Shown here: positions 45,185 through 54,670 of the stretch, piece after piece
Layout of the letters: every line of letters begins with the position of its first letter
Position numbering within the stretch: the first letter of the stretch is position 1
DNA from: an uncultured Lachnospiraceae bacterium
Lineage (GTDB): Bacteria > Bacillota > Clostridia > Lachnospirales > Lachnospiraceae
Assembly: GCA_910585825.1 (NCBI GenBank)
Contig: CAJUEY010000009.1
Span: forward strand, 22,072 to 86,071
Reading direction: 5' to 3'
Length of the DNA: 64,000 nt
Program-made: the position numbers and the translations under genes
Notes under the pieces: model-generated
What the model was told of the DNA's origin: nothing
Databases searched by the model: none
The model's input: only the letters and a program-made list of their open reading frames with translations

Positions 45185-46450
45185 TTGGATTCCAAATCAA
45201 TCACACAACTTATATTTTTAGTTCTTCTGCTGCTTTTGTCTTCGTTTTTTTCCTCTGCAGAAACAGCATTTACTACCGTAAGCCGCATCCGCATGCGTAC
45301 TTTAGCAGAAAGCGGAAACAAAAAAGCCAAACGGGTACTTACTATTACAGATGATATGCATCAGATGCTTTCCGCAATTTTAATCGGCAATAATATTGTG
45401 AATTTATCTGCGTCTTCTATAGCAACCAGCCTTGCCATAAAACTCTTCGGCAGCATGGGCGCCGGCATTGCCACAGGTATTCTCACACTGCTGATTCTGA
45501 TCTTTGGAGAAATATCTCCCAAGACAATCGCTACCATCCATGCCGATAAAATTGCCCTGGCTTATTCCTCTGTTATTTATGGACTGATACATCTTTTAAA
45601 TCCGGTAATTTTTATCGTCAATCATCTTTCTATGGGATTTTTAAAACTGCTGCGTTTCAATCCTGCTGCAGGAAACACCCCCATGACAGAAGAAGAATTC
45701 AAAACAATCGTCGATGTGGGCCATGAAACCGGCGTTCTGGAAAATTCAGAACATGAAATGATTAATAACGTATTTGATTTTGGCGACTCTCTGGCAAAAG
45801 AAATTATGATTCCCCGAATCGATATGACATTTGCAAAAATTGACACCAGTTACGAAGAATTGATCGCCATTTTCCGGGAAGACAAATTTACCAGATTTCC
45901 CGTATATGAAGATAATACCGACAATGTCATCGGCATTGTCAACATAAAAGATTTACTGCTATGCGAAGACAAACAAAATTTTTCCGTAAAAGAGTTAATG
46001 AGAGAACCTTATTTTACCTATGAGCAGAAAAACACCTCGGAACTCTTTTTGGAAATGCAGAAAAATTCCATTAATATTGCCATTGTATTAGATGAATACG
46101 GCGTCACTGCCGGAATGATCACCTTAGAAGATTTACTGGAAGAAATCGTCGGTGAAATTCGAGACGAATATGATACCGATGAAGAAGATCCCATTGTAAA
46201 AGCAGGGGAACGGGAATACTACATTCAGGGTTCCATGAATCTGGAAGATCTCTGTGACAAACTTCATCTTCCCTTTCAGTCAGAAGACTATGATACCATT
46301 GGCGGATATCTAATCGGTCTGTTAGATCATGTTCCGGAAAAAAACGAGATCATTATCACAGAAGAAGATATTCTTCTGCAGGTATTCCAAATGGACAAAA
46401 ACCGTATCGAAAAAATATATATGAAACTTCCCGAACAAAAAGAAGATTAA
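45185..46450 (+). CDS. CNNM (DUF21)/CBS/CorC-HlyC domain membrane protein
   Basis: A 421-residue protein with TTG start (AAGGAGG six bases upstream). A DUF21 membrane domain fills residues 1-170 (SSFFSSAETAFTTVSR, LIFGEISPKTIA). A CBS pair follows (IMIPRIDMTFAKIDTSYEEL; VLDEYGVTAGMITLEDLLEEIVGEI), then a C-terminal CorC/HlyC domain. The family includes magnesium and cobalt exporters; the common name hemolysin is historical. It is the only long plus-strand gene in the window. Confidence 0.92.
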   Translation: MDSKSITQLIFLVLLLLLSSFFSSAETAFTTVSRIRMRTLAESGNKKAKRVLTITDDMHQMLSAILIGNNIVNLSASSIATSLAIKLFGSMGAGIATGILTLLILIFGEISPKTIATIHADKIALAYSSVIYGLIHLLNPVIFIVNHLSMGFLKLLRFNPAAGNTPMTEEEFKTIVDVGHETGVLENSEHEMINNVFDFGDSLAKEIMIPRIDMTFAKIDTSYEELIAIFREDKFTRFPVYEDNTDNVIGIVNIKDLLLCEDKQNFSVKELMREPYFTYEQKNTSELFLEMQKNSINIAIVLDEYGVTAGMITLEDLLEEIVGEIRDEYDTDEEDPIVKAGEREYYIQGSMNLEDLCDKLHLPFQSEDYDTIGGYLIGLLDHVPEKNEIIITEEDILLQVFQMDKNRIEKIYMKLPEQKED

Positions 46451-46503
46451 AAAGAACTGTCAGGCCCGGTGGAAAAACCACCGGCCGGCCTGTTCTTTTT
46501 TAT
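46449..46503. terminator. Strong bidirectional terminator between convergent genes
   Basis: AAAAAGAAC, CAGGCC and CCGGTGG on the left pair with CCACCGG, GGCCTG and GTTCTTTTT on the right around an AAAAA loop. A-run and T-run on opposite sides allow termination from both strands, as the two flanking genes converge here. Confidence 0.9.
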
Positions 46504-46549
46504 TTCTATAAACATCCGAAAATTCCTGAAACAGCAGGTTCTTTTGGTT

Positions 46550-49500
46550 TTACTGTATCCTGCAATATCCGAATCGGTTTAAAAATTCCTGTGGATCTGC
46601 ATTGATTTCGGCCTGTTCCATATAACTTTGTATCTCTTCTACTTCTTCATGATCAAATTCCCATACTTCCTGAACATGATCCCATACACCGCTTCCAGGC
46701 TTTAATACCGGTCTTGCGCCAAAAGCCTGCTGCAAAGGCGTTACTGCCGTATACTCTTCCCCTGTTTTTTTGTTACCAAGAGTTTCTGCCAGTTTCTCTG
46801 CATATTTTCCTGTTCTCCAGATGGAATTTTCCGCCAGCGTATCTATATGTTCTTCTGAAATGAACCTCACCTGTCCGGTTTCATATTTCTTTCCTGAAAT
46901 ATCTGCTAAATGTACTCTTATTGTTTTTGTTGTAACGTTGCCGACAGCGTCTTCTGCTCTGTAAGTAATCGTTATGCTCATTTCATTTTCTGCATCTGTA
47001 AATTCGGATGCCTGATAATCCGGAATTGTAAAAGAAGTTTGCTTCTCCTTGTCTCTGCCGGCTTTCATTACTCCTTCCCGGTTAGTATCTGATTTTAATT
47101 CTTCATCTATGGCTTTCGCCATATTTAACAAATATTCTTCTGTCAAAACACCCTCTCTTGCGTCAGATAAAGGCAGATAGAGATCCGCCGCCTGAATCTG
47201 AGGATACTGATCCCACACGGCATAAAAACTAACGAAGGGTGTTTTCTCATTGACTAAAATCTCATTTCCGGCAGTTTTATTTCCTCCTTCTTCTGCAGAT
47301 GCAGGATAAGTTCCGTAATCGGATGCCGGCGCTCCAAATGTAAGCCCCTGATGATTTCCCTCTTTTGCAATTTCTCTTGCCTCCTGTAAAATCTGCACTA
47401 TCCGCAGTTCTCCATTTTCGGCATGGTACAGCTCCTGTGACTGCCGGCCTTTTGCTGCCTTTCTCATGCTGTACCCCTGAAAACTACAGGGAATTGTTTC
47501 CATATAGGGTTCTCCCTTTTCGTTTTCCGTTTGTCCGGAAACAATATCCACAACCGGTTTTTGAACAGTTTTTTCAAAGCGATTCTCCGGAAAAGCATAA
47601 TCATCATAAGCATGCTGCATTTCTTCCAGATAATCCGTTCCTTTCGACTGTTCGTTCCCGATATAGGCAAATACAAAATTAGTCTCCCACTGAGCATAAA
47701 GTCTAATATCTGCATCTGCTGTAAATGTATGGGCACGTTTTTCTTCACTTAATATAATCTCTTCATCACTTGTTATCTCCGGAGTTAAGCTCCAGCCCTT
47801 AAACCGATACAAATCGGAAAAGTCCTTATTCTTAACGACTGCTTTTCCATAACTTACGATGATGTCTTCTCCTTCTTCTTTCCATCTGGGCTTTGGACAA
47901 AGCACCGGAACATCATAGACAGAGCCCGTTTCATCTTTTTCAATCAGTTTCATATCTTCTTCACTCAGATTTGGGTCAAACTGAACAATACTCATATCTT
48001 TCCAGTTTGCATAAACCGTACTGTTTTTTGTAAAATATTTATAATCTCCTGCATGATTAATATTTGTGTTCAAGAACCCATCCGGCTTTATCACCTGAAA
48101 ACCTTCTCCGGCTTTCTTTGTATAATAGCCGTCAAACTGTTGTTTTCGAATTCCCTCCGGCAAAGTCGTATCCTTTCGCTCTTTTTCCGGAATCTTTATT
48201 TTATTAGCCCAAAACTGTGATCTTAATGCATCGTCTGCATAGTATCCTCTGGCATAATGTTCAAACACAGTTCCAGTTCCGGATTCTAAATTTGCTCCCT
48301 GATTATCCAACCGAATTTTAAAAATTCCGGGTTCCCAGAGTGCATATCTAAAAACTTGATCATTGTGAATAAGCGAAAGATTTTTTACGGATTTATCCGC
48401 CGTCACTCCTCCTCCCGGCGATTTCCCCCAGCCAAGGAATCGGTATCCCTCTCGCTCAAATCCATTTTCTCTCAAATCAAACACCTGACCGCAATAAACT
48501 CTTTGAGATCGTGTTGCTCCTTTTACAGCTCCATTTCTTATATATACGACACGGTATTCTTTTCTTGGAATATATACATCCTGATAAGATGCCTGCGCCA
48601 AAGCTACGGAAGATTCTAAAGCACCTTTTTGAAACTCTTCTGAAGGAGCCTTTTTCCATATGGGAATCGTTTCTCCAGGTACATAATAGATATCGCCCCG
48701 ATCCGTTCCCGTAGGAAGTTCTTCATAACTGCCGTCCGGATTCATTTCCCAATAACGTATGGGATGTAAAAATTTAATATTTCTCTGCCAAAAAGCGCCG
48801 TTTACGTCTGTTCCTCTACAGTTTCTGCTGCATTCCTCCCAATATTTTCCTTTTGGAATGCCGTTGTCATCTTCCGTTTTTGCTATATAATGGTGCGCTA
48901 ATCGGGGTATTACCCGGGATGCAGACTCCGACCATGTCCTGTCACAGATAGAACAGCTATATGTCGTCTCCACAGTTTGAGATCCCTGCCGAAGACAGGT
49001 AGCCGTCGTATTCTCTGTACTTCTTGCAGAAGAGGAAATGTTATGTGCGGTAAGGGGAAGCCGGTAAACGATTCCGTCTTTATTTTCATCTGTATATAAA
49101 TCCCTGCTGCCAATGTCTACGGTTGTAACCAGTTCTGTTTTTCCACATTTTTTTCCGGCTGCACTGGAAAGATCCCAGAAACCGCCATGATAAAAACCAT
49201 CTGCATAGGCTTTCTGTCTTGCAGCTCCCGATGCCGGCTTAACCTGATAATTAAATACATACCAGTAATGTTTCTTTAAACCGGATACCTGCTCTCCTGT
49301 AATTTGAAATGTACTGCGATTCCATAAATCAGAACTGTAATTCAATGCATAATTAACGGGTTTTTCTGCTTTTACATTCCGAATCTTCAGCCTCCATACA
49401 ACAGGATTTCCACTGTCTGCCGAATCACAGTTTTCAATTTTATGGGTACACTGGCCAAAATCAAATGCCGAATTTCCTTTTACAAATGTGATGCCGTATT

Positions 49501-51214
49501 CTCCGCTGTTCTGGTTATCGGTACTACGGTCTTTCATCCAGCAATAGATGACTGCGTCATTTTGATTTGCGCTTGTATCCAGTTTGATACAGCTTCTCGT
49601 GCCGACATTGCTTCCGTAAGCAAATACATGATATTTCTGTGCCTGAATTTCATACTCGTCTGCAAGACTGCCTTTTGTCACAATATCATACAACCGGCCC
49701 TCTTCCCGGTGTATCTCTGTTTCATTTCCTGACTCATCAAAAGAATGTTCCGAATAAATTACTTTTTCAGAAAACAGCGTATCCATGGAAAGCAGCTGAT
49801 TTTTCTCCTCTTCACTCAGCCTGTCCAAAAAGACTCTTCGTTCCAGATTGGTAGCATTTCCGATACAGCGATTCAATTCTTCTATGGAAATATGTTTCCA
49901 ATCACAGGAAAGAATTTCCGGCAGTTCTTTCTTCCCCGTATCTTCCTCTGGTTTTTGAGGCAGTTCCAGAGAATCCGGTACGAGCAGTCCGTTTCCATAC
50001 AAAGGATCTTTTCCTTCGTCTCCCAAATCTTTTGCCATACCATTCAGCGTTTCTATCATTTCTTCATAAGAACTGTCATTTTTGCAGGCTTTCTGTGTGG
50101 CTATCACTGCTGATACAATTGCTGCAGACACTGACGTACCTTCCTGCTTTATCACTTCTCCATTCAAACATGCCGCATGCACGGCGCCGTAAGCACAGTA
50201 ATCCAGTGTTTCTCCATAATTAGAATAAGACGCTTTGGCATTCTGTGCGTCAACAGCCGACACAACTATCGCCTCTTCCACATTTGCCGGAGAAAAATTA
50301 CGCACATCTTCCCCTGCATTCCCTGCAGATACCACAACGAAAATTCCTTTTTTTCTTGCCCTGCAGATTGCACTCTGAACAACATCGGAACCGGACGCTT
50401 TATACGCACTCATACTGATATTAATAATATCTGCTCCATGTTCCATTGCATAACAGATACCGAGATAAAGTTTTAGAGCCGACGTCTTTCCCGTCTCATC
50501 CGCGGCTTTCACCGGCATGACCCTGACACAGTCCGGCGTATGATCTAAAATAATATTTGCCATGGCCGTTCCATGGCCATTTTCATCAAAACCTCTGTCT
50601 CCGCCTGTTAAATCTATGCCTTTTGTAACTCTGTCTCCTCTGCCTCCCTTTTCATCATAACCCGTGTCCAGTACAGCGGCAAGAATCATTTTGCTGTTCG
50701 ACGGAGTACTTTCACTTTTTGAATCCTGCGATTGAAATCCTTCATTTTGCGCGGCGCCTGTTTCTGCCGCTGCTGCAGTAGTCTCATAGGACTGATCCGC
50801 CTCCACAGTTAAGCCGGGTATTTTTTTCAAAGCTTCATAAGCAGCTTTTGTCTCTTCCTGCGAACTATAACTTAGTACAAAAAGAGAATCATATCCCGTA
50901 ATGACGCTTTCTGCTCCCATAACATCAAACTCTTCTTCACTTTTTACCAAAAGTCGTTTATTCTGCCAGGGATTCTTTTCATTTACTGCCGGATCATCTG
51001 CAATCTCTTCTGCAGCCGCCTCCAAAAATGTAGAAAAGTCCGATACTTCTGTAATTTGGATTTCTTCTTCGGCGGTCTCTGTTTCTTCTGTTACAGTTTC
51101 CTTTGATTCCGTCTCTTCAGCTATTGTTTTCACCTCTCTGGTCTGTCCTGCTATAGACACAGATGTCATGCCCATAGAAAAAATCAAAAACCATGCCATT
51201 ATTTTTTGCTTCAA
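46550..51214 (-). CDS. Giant secreted subtilisin-like protease with InlB-type repeats
   Basis: A 1554-residue exported S8 protease. TTG start at 51214 with GGGAGG seven bases upstream. Signal peptide at residues 1-23, then a Glu/Thr-rich propeptide-like stretch. The catalytic triad is visible: Asp183 in AVLDTGYD, His214 in NGHGTAMA and Ser361 in EGTSVSAA. The long C-terminus has repeated InlB/Listeria-Bacteroides-type beta modules (GYRFLGWGKSPGG, YRFKGWSLTPEI, each closing with a Trp such as RLYAQWE). No LPXTG anchor or late membrane segment is seen. It follows the Tad-like genes by 19 bases and is probably the last gene of that operon. Confidence 0.88.
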   Translation of the reverse strand: MKQKIMAWFLIFSMGMTSVSIAGQTREVKTIAEETESKETVTEETETAEEEIQITEVSDFSTFLEAAAEEIADDPAVNEKNPWQNKRLLVKSEEEFDVMGAESVITGYDSLFVLSYSSQEETKAAYEALKKIPGLTVEADQSYETTAAAAETGAAQNEGFQSQDSKSESTPSNSKMILAAVLDTGYDEKGGRGDRVTKGIDLTGGDRGFDENGHGTAMANIILDHTPDCVRVMPVKAADETGKTSALKLYLGICYAMEHGADIINISMSAYKASGSDVVQSAICRARKKGIFVVVSAGNAGEDVRNFSPANVEEAIVVSAVDAQNAKASYSNYGETLDYCAYGAVHAACLNGEVIKQEGTSVSAAIVSAVIATQKACKNDSSYEEMIETLNGMAKDLGDEGKDPLYGNGLLVPDSLELPQKPEEDTGKKELPEILSCDWKHISIEELNRCIGNATNLERRVFLDRLSEEEKNQLLSMDTLFSEKVIYSEHSFDESGNETEIHREEGRLYDIVTKGSLADEYEIQAQKYHVFAYGSNVGTRSCIKLDTSANQNDAVIYCWMKDRSTDNQNSGEYGITFVKGNSAFDFGQCTHKIENCDSADSGNPVVWRLKIRNVKAEKPVNYALNYSSDLWNRSTFQITGEQVSGLKKHYWYVFNYQVKPASGAARQKAYADGFYHGGFWDLSSAAGKKCGKTELVTTVDIGSRDLYTDENKDGIVYRLPLTAHNISSSARSTENTTATCLRQGSQTVETTYSCSICDRTWSESASRVIPRLAHHYIAKTEDDNGIPKGKYWEECSRNCRGTDVNGAFWQRNIKFLHPIRYWEMNPDGSYEELPTGTDRGDIYYVPGETIPIWKKAPSEEFQKGALESSVALAQASYQDVYIPRKEYRVVYIRNGAVKGATRSQRVYCGQVFDLRENGFEREGYRFLGWGKSPGGGVTADKSVKNLSLIHNDQVFRYALWEPGIFKIRLDNQGANLESGTGTVFEHYARGYYADDALRSQFWANKIKIPEKERKDTTLPEGIRKQQFDGYYTKKAGEGFQVIKPDGFLNTNINHAGDYKYFTKNSTVYANWKDMSIVQFDPNLSEEDMKLIEKDETGSVYDVPVLCPKPRWKEEGEDIIVSYGKAVVKNKDFSDLYRFKGWSLTPEITSDEEIILSEEKRAHTFTADADIRLYAQWETNFVFAYIGNEQSKGTDYLEEMQHAYDDYAFPENRFEKTVQKPVVDIVSGQTENEKGEPYMETIPCSFQGYSMRKAAKGRQSQELYHAENGELRIVQILQEAREIAKEGNHQGLTFGAPASDYGTYPASAEEGGNKTAGNEILVNEKTPFVSFYAVWDQYPQIQAADLYLPLSDAREGVLTEEYLLNMAKAIDEELKSDTNREGVMKAGRDKEKQTSFTIPDYQASEFTDAENEMSITITYRAEDAVGNVTTKTIRVHLADISGKKYETGQVRFISEEHIDTLAENSIWRTGKYAEKLAETLGNKKTGEEYTAVTPLQQAFGARPVLKPGSGVWDHVQEVWEFDHEEVEEIQSYMEQAEINADPQEFLNRFGYCRIQ

Positions 51215-51233
51215 TTATATTCCTCCCTCGCTA

Positions 51234-51881
51234 TTATTCAAATACTGCGATCAGATTCGTATTTTCTGATACTGCATAAGGAACGTGCTCTGACGCCAGC
51301 ACCTGTTTCGTTCCTTTTGCACTCGTCACGGAGACACTTTCTGCCTCTCCTACGCCTCCAGTCACAAAACGCCAGCATCGAAAGACTTTTCCTTCCTTCT
51401 TTGGAGAAACCGGAACGCTGCACAGAGAATCCTTTACCAGGGTATACTCCTTATAAATCTGATCCGCTGCATAAAAGCGCACTGTTTTGTATACTGCATC
51501 TTCTTCTTTTACTTTATCAAAAATGACTGTTCTCACTTCCGATACAGTTCCCTCTCTTCCGTTTGGATGTTTGAATTTCTCCGTTATTTCCACAGACAAA
51601 ATTCCAAGTTCGTAATCCGCCTCCAAAATTGACACTTTCAGATCGGAATCACTGTTCGTCTGTATCAGCAGCGCCTTCAAAAAATCTGCCACAAAAGTTT
51701 CGTTTTCTTCAATTGTATAATTATTTTCACTCATAACGCCTGAAAGCGTCGCATCAATTGCCTGAGAAAGCGCCGTATCCGTTTCTCCTTTCCGTATGCT
51801 CCTTCCATATACTGTAAGCAACATAGCAAAAACAAAAAATGCGACCAGACCACAGGCTATTCCAAATGCAGCTTTTTTCAT
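51234..51881 (-). CDS. Membrane-anchored pilin-like protein of the Tad-like operon
   Basis: A 215-residue protein with AAAGGAT seven bases before ATG. A single N-terminal membrane segment (residues 5-26, FGIACGLVAFFVFAMLLTVYG) is followed by an extracellular domain rich in beta strands. The layout is that of TadE/TadF pseudopilins, but sequence similarity is not obvious. It lies between a similar 170-residue gene and the subtilase. Confidence 0.65.
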   Translation of the reverse strand: MKKAAFGIACGLVAFFVFAMLLTVYGRSIRKGETDTALSQAIDATLSGVMSENNYTIEENETFVADFLKALLIQTNSDSDLKVSILEADYELGILSVEITEKFKHPNGREGTVSEVRTVIFDKVKEEDAVYKTVRFYAADQIYKEYTLVKDSLCSVPVSPKKEGKVFRCWRFVTGGVGEAESVSVTSAKGTKQVLASEHVPYAVSENTNLIAVFE

Positions 51882-51933
51882 ACTTGATCCTTTCTATAGG
51901 AACTGTCATGAAATAAATTTTCATGACAATTCC

Positions 51934-52446
51934 TTAATTACTTGTCACAGGCAGTCTGTACTGTTCATACGTCTGTTTCTTCTCTGCATCTACAGCCTTT
52001 ACGTATACGGTATAAATGCCTGTTCTGGCAAAAAGAATATTTTTTGTATCTTCAGATTGCCGATGTTGTTTTTTGTCCTCTTTTGTCAGATACAGTATGC
52101 TTTCTCCCATAGGATTTACGATATCTGTAATTTCCAGTGCAGCAGGATTCCCTTCTGCATCTTTTGCCTCAAACATATTTTCCAGATTTACGACTGCACC
52201 CACAAGCGTCTTCGTATATGTATAAGTAATTTGAGGCTTTTTTCTTGCCATAACAGCTTTTACGGCATCTGCATCCGTATAATCTGCGGGACTGGCCTTG
52301 CTCATATCTTCCATAGTTTTTTGATATATGATTTCCATAAATCCTGTTTTTCCCTCTGACTGCATCTGAAACAGGATTCCCAAAACAAGTACCGACGTCA
52401 CACAGATGAAAACGGCTTTTCCATATTGTTTCATCAACGCAACCAT
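51934..52446 (-). CDS. Membrane-anchored protein of the Tad-like operon
   Basis: A 170-residue protein with AGGAGG before ATG 52446. One membrane segment at residues 9-27, then a domain that reads like an Ig-type or Cna-type fold (TGIYTVYVKAVDAEKKQTYEQY at the end). The role is unknown. Its position among pilin-like genes suggests a minor structural subunit. Confidence 0.62.
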   Translation of the reverse strand: MVALMKQYGKAVFICVTSVLVLGILFQMQSEGKTGFMEIIYQKTMEDMSKASPADYTDADAVKAVMARKKPQITYTYTKTLVGAVVNLENMFEAKDAEGNPAALEITDIVNPMGESILYLTKEDKKQHRQSEDTKNILFARTGIYTVYVKAVDAEKKQTYEQYRLPVTSN

Positions 52447-52454
52447 ACTTCCTC

Positions 52455-52604
52455 CTAACAGGCGGCTTCTAATATACAGGTAATATACATCCGTAGAATA
52501 CCTGCATCAGTCCTGCCAAGTAAAAGCATTACTGCTCCAATCACTGCAGCTGCTGCAGCTATTCCTATCACCAGTTCACCGCCTTGATTGATTACCTCAT
52601 CCAT
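52455..52604 (-). CDS. Mini-pilin-like peptide (49 residues)
   Basis: A short gene with AGAGG seven bases before ATG 52604. It begins MDEVINQGGELVIGIAAAAA and has one hydrophobic segment at residues 11-28. The opening resembles the Flp-like pilin encoded at 55829-56008 (MDEIFKQYGSTI). It ends with a Cys. It overlaps the ribosome site of the next gene and is clearly part of the operon. Confidence 0.6.
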   Translation of the reverse strand: MDEVINQGGELVIGIAAAAAVIGAVMLLLGRTDAGILRMYITCILEAAC

Positions 52605-52621
52605 ATTCTTACCTCTTTTCT

Positions 52622-52732
52622 TTAAAATGCTGTAAATATTCCTATAGAGACTGCCAGAAATCCCAATACCATAACTGCCAGAGTCACATATAAAATTGCC
52701 TCTCCATAATCTTCAAATAATACGTTGTTCAT
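52622..52732 (-). CDS. Mini-pilin-like peptide (36 residues)
   Basis: A very short gene with a perfect AAAGGAGG five bases before ATG 52732. It begins MNNVLFEDYGEAI and continues as one hydrophobic segment (about residues 13-34). The same layout, a short acidic head and then one membrane helix, is seen in the 49- and 59-residue neighbours. Function inferred only from context. Confidence 0.58.
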   Translation of the reverse strand: MNNVLFEDYGEAILYVTLAVMVLGFLAVSIGIFTAF

Positions 52733-52766
52733 GTTTCCTCCTTTTTCTGTCTGTACCTAAAGACCC

Positions 52767-53141
52767 TTATTTCGCAAAGCCTCTCAGACAATTCGATGTT
52801 TCCAATCCCAAAAACGGCAGTCTGCTTTTATAATTGACTGTTACATAAGCTGCTGTCACATCTGAAGTATCTTCTGCCAAAGCGCTTTCGCTATAAGTGC
52901 TGTGGGAACCGTCGCCGGAAGATACGTCTATGCTCACTTCATAATTATGATCTGCTCCGTTTTGAATACAGGCATTCATCACAGACGGTGCAAAATTACT
53001 GTTCTGCAATTCTTCAATCACATCCTGTTTATAACTGGATGCCTGACTCACATCCGCCTGATAATTGATAATGCCCACTCCAAGAAACACCACAAGGGAA
53101 AAGAAAAACACTCCCATAAAAGATTTTATAATTACAGACAT
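52767..53141 (-). CDS. TadE-like pseudopilin
   Basis: A 124-residue protein with one N-terminal membrane segment (residues 7-26) and an extracellular domain ending in Cys-containing ETSNCLRGF. The shape and place directly after the inner-membrane platform gene fit TadE/F-type minor pilins. No stronger motif is visible. Confidence 0.6.
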   Translation of the reverse strand: MSVIIKSFMGVFFFSLVVFLGVGIINYQADVSQASSYKQDVIEELQNSNFAPSVMNACIQNGADHNYEVSIDVSSGDGSHSTYSESALAEDTSDVTAAYVTVNYKSRLPFLGLETSNCLRGFAK

Positions 53142-53157
53142 AGCTGCCCCTCCTAAT

Positions 53158-54657
53158 CTAATATAAATTTGTTGACATAAATGCTATAGTTACCAATGTC
53201 ATATCTACGATCAGCTTTCCTCCTCCAATGATGGAAGGAAATAAAAACTGCCAGTACAATGCCGCCAGACGGTTGTCATTTGACATACTTTCACTCTGCC
53301 CCAGCAAAGACGTATTCTTAGATAAAATCTCATCAATCTGCAGTGAGGCATCTCCTCCTCTTCCGGAGGAAATAGAATACAGCATACCCATTGCCGACTG
53401 AATCTCCATGATGCCGAATTCCTTCATAAAATTCATATAAGGGGCATTGGATTCCGGATTTTCCATAATCTGACTCTGCATTTCTTCTAAGCTTTCTTCT
53501 AATATAGCGGGCGCCTCCTCCATAGATTTGGCAATTGCCGTATTCACATTTTCGGAAACCTGCAGCAGCAGGGAAATTTCCATTAACCACTGGGGAAATG
53601 CTTTTGCAATCTCTTCACTGCATCGCTTTCTGGCCAGTTTATAACCTATCTTGTGCTGATTGATCATGAAAAAGAAAAGCAATACGCATAAGACTGCCGG
53701 ATATTTCCATTTCAGTAAGAAGAATGCCAAGCCAAATCCTGCCGCTAAAGCAGACCACATCAGGCTTTTTCGTTTTTCTCTGTCAAAATCATAGTATTTT
53801 ACTTTTTGATAAAGTCGTCTCTGCTCCTCATCTGTCAACGTCGATTCATTCCTCAGCCAGTTGACAGCCGCCATGCTGTCTGCTTTGATATAAGTTCGCA
53901 TGGATATCAGGATCATGACTACCGTACCGATTTTATAAATCGGCGATGTTGTAATATCAACGACAGGTGCAAATTTTAAAATAACCAGAGGTGTAAAGAG
54001 ACATACGCTGCAGACAAGCGCCAGAGCGATATTAACCATACGCTGTCTGTTCTTACACTCCTTCTGAAATTTACAGGTCTCTGTTTCCCATACTGCTCTG
54101 CCGGACAGCAGAATTTTTATAGAAGATTCATAATCTCCTCCAATTTTTTCCGTCTTTTGCATCAGTGCATGAACATCCTTTAACCTCTGGCATTTGTAAT
54201 TTTTCTCAATTATTTTCAAACCGGTATCCAGAGAATTTTCTTCGGAATATTCATATAAAATATACTGAATCGCCTCTTTGATGCATTTTCTCATGGGAGA
54301 ATCCTGCGAAATAATCTTTTCCACGTCCTGCAGCGCCGTAATGATCTTCGGTGTTTTCCGGAAGGAATATAAAATCTGCTCTATGTACATATTGACATCA
54401 GAAAAACGTTTTTGCTCGTACATATTTTTATAGCTGTTGACAATTACCTGAGGCATCATCGCCATACCATATAAAGCTACCACACATACTCCGGGCACAC
54501 CCAGTTTAAAAACAGCTCCTGCCGCAGCAGATAATAAAATAACAATCAGATATGCCAGTATTGTGTTTTTCACATTGTAGGTATAACCGTATTTTTCAAC
54601 AGACGCAGACACATTCCGCGGGTCCAAATAATACAGAAATAACTTTTTTCTTTTCAC
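53158..54657 (-). CDS. Tad-like inner membrane platform protein (TadB/TadC-like)
   Basis: A 499-residue membrane protein, started at GTG 54657 where AGGGG lies six bases upstream (the open frame continues to 54699 and would overlap tadA). Membrane segments occur at about residues 30-70, 200-245, 290-330 and near the C-terminus. The helical block LLLQVSENVNTAIAKSMEEAP and the later GRGGDASLQIDEIL suggest the T2SF domain of pilus platform proteins. A single gene appears to replace the usual TadB and TadC pair. Confidence 0.75.
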   Translation of the reverse strand: MKRKKLFLYYLDPRNVSASVEKYGYTYNVKNTILAYLIVILLSAAAGAVFKLGVPGVCVVALYGMAMMPQVIVNSYKNMYEQKRFSDVNMYIEQILYSFRKTPKIITALQDVEKIISQDSPMRKCIKEAIQYILYEYSEENSLDTGLKIIEKNYKCQRLKDVHALMQKTEKIGGDYESSIKILLSGRAVWETETCKFQKECKNRQRMVNIALALVCSVCLFTPLVILKFAPVVDITTSPIYKIGTVVMILISMRTYIKADSMAAVNWLRNESTLTDEEQRRLYQKVKYYDFDREKRKSLMWSALAAGFGLAFFLLKWKYPAVLCVLLFFFMINQHKIGYKLARKRCSEEIAKAFPQWLMEISLLLQVSENVNTAIAKSMEEAPAILEESLEEMQSQIMENPESNAPYMNFMKEFGIMEIQSAMGMLYSISSGRGGDASLQIDEILSKNTSLLGQSESMSNDNRLAALYWQFLFPSIIGGGKLIVDMTLVTIAFMSTNLY

Positions 54658-54670
54658 AGTAATTCCCCTC

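Noticed and set aside
45154..45354. A plus-strand frame overlapping the start of the CNNM/CBS gene
   Set aside because: It is out of frame with the clearly coding CNNM protein and has no ribosome site.
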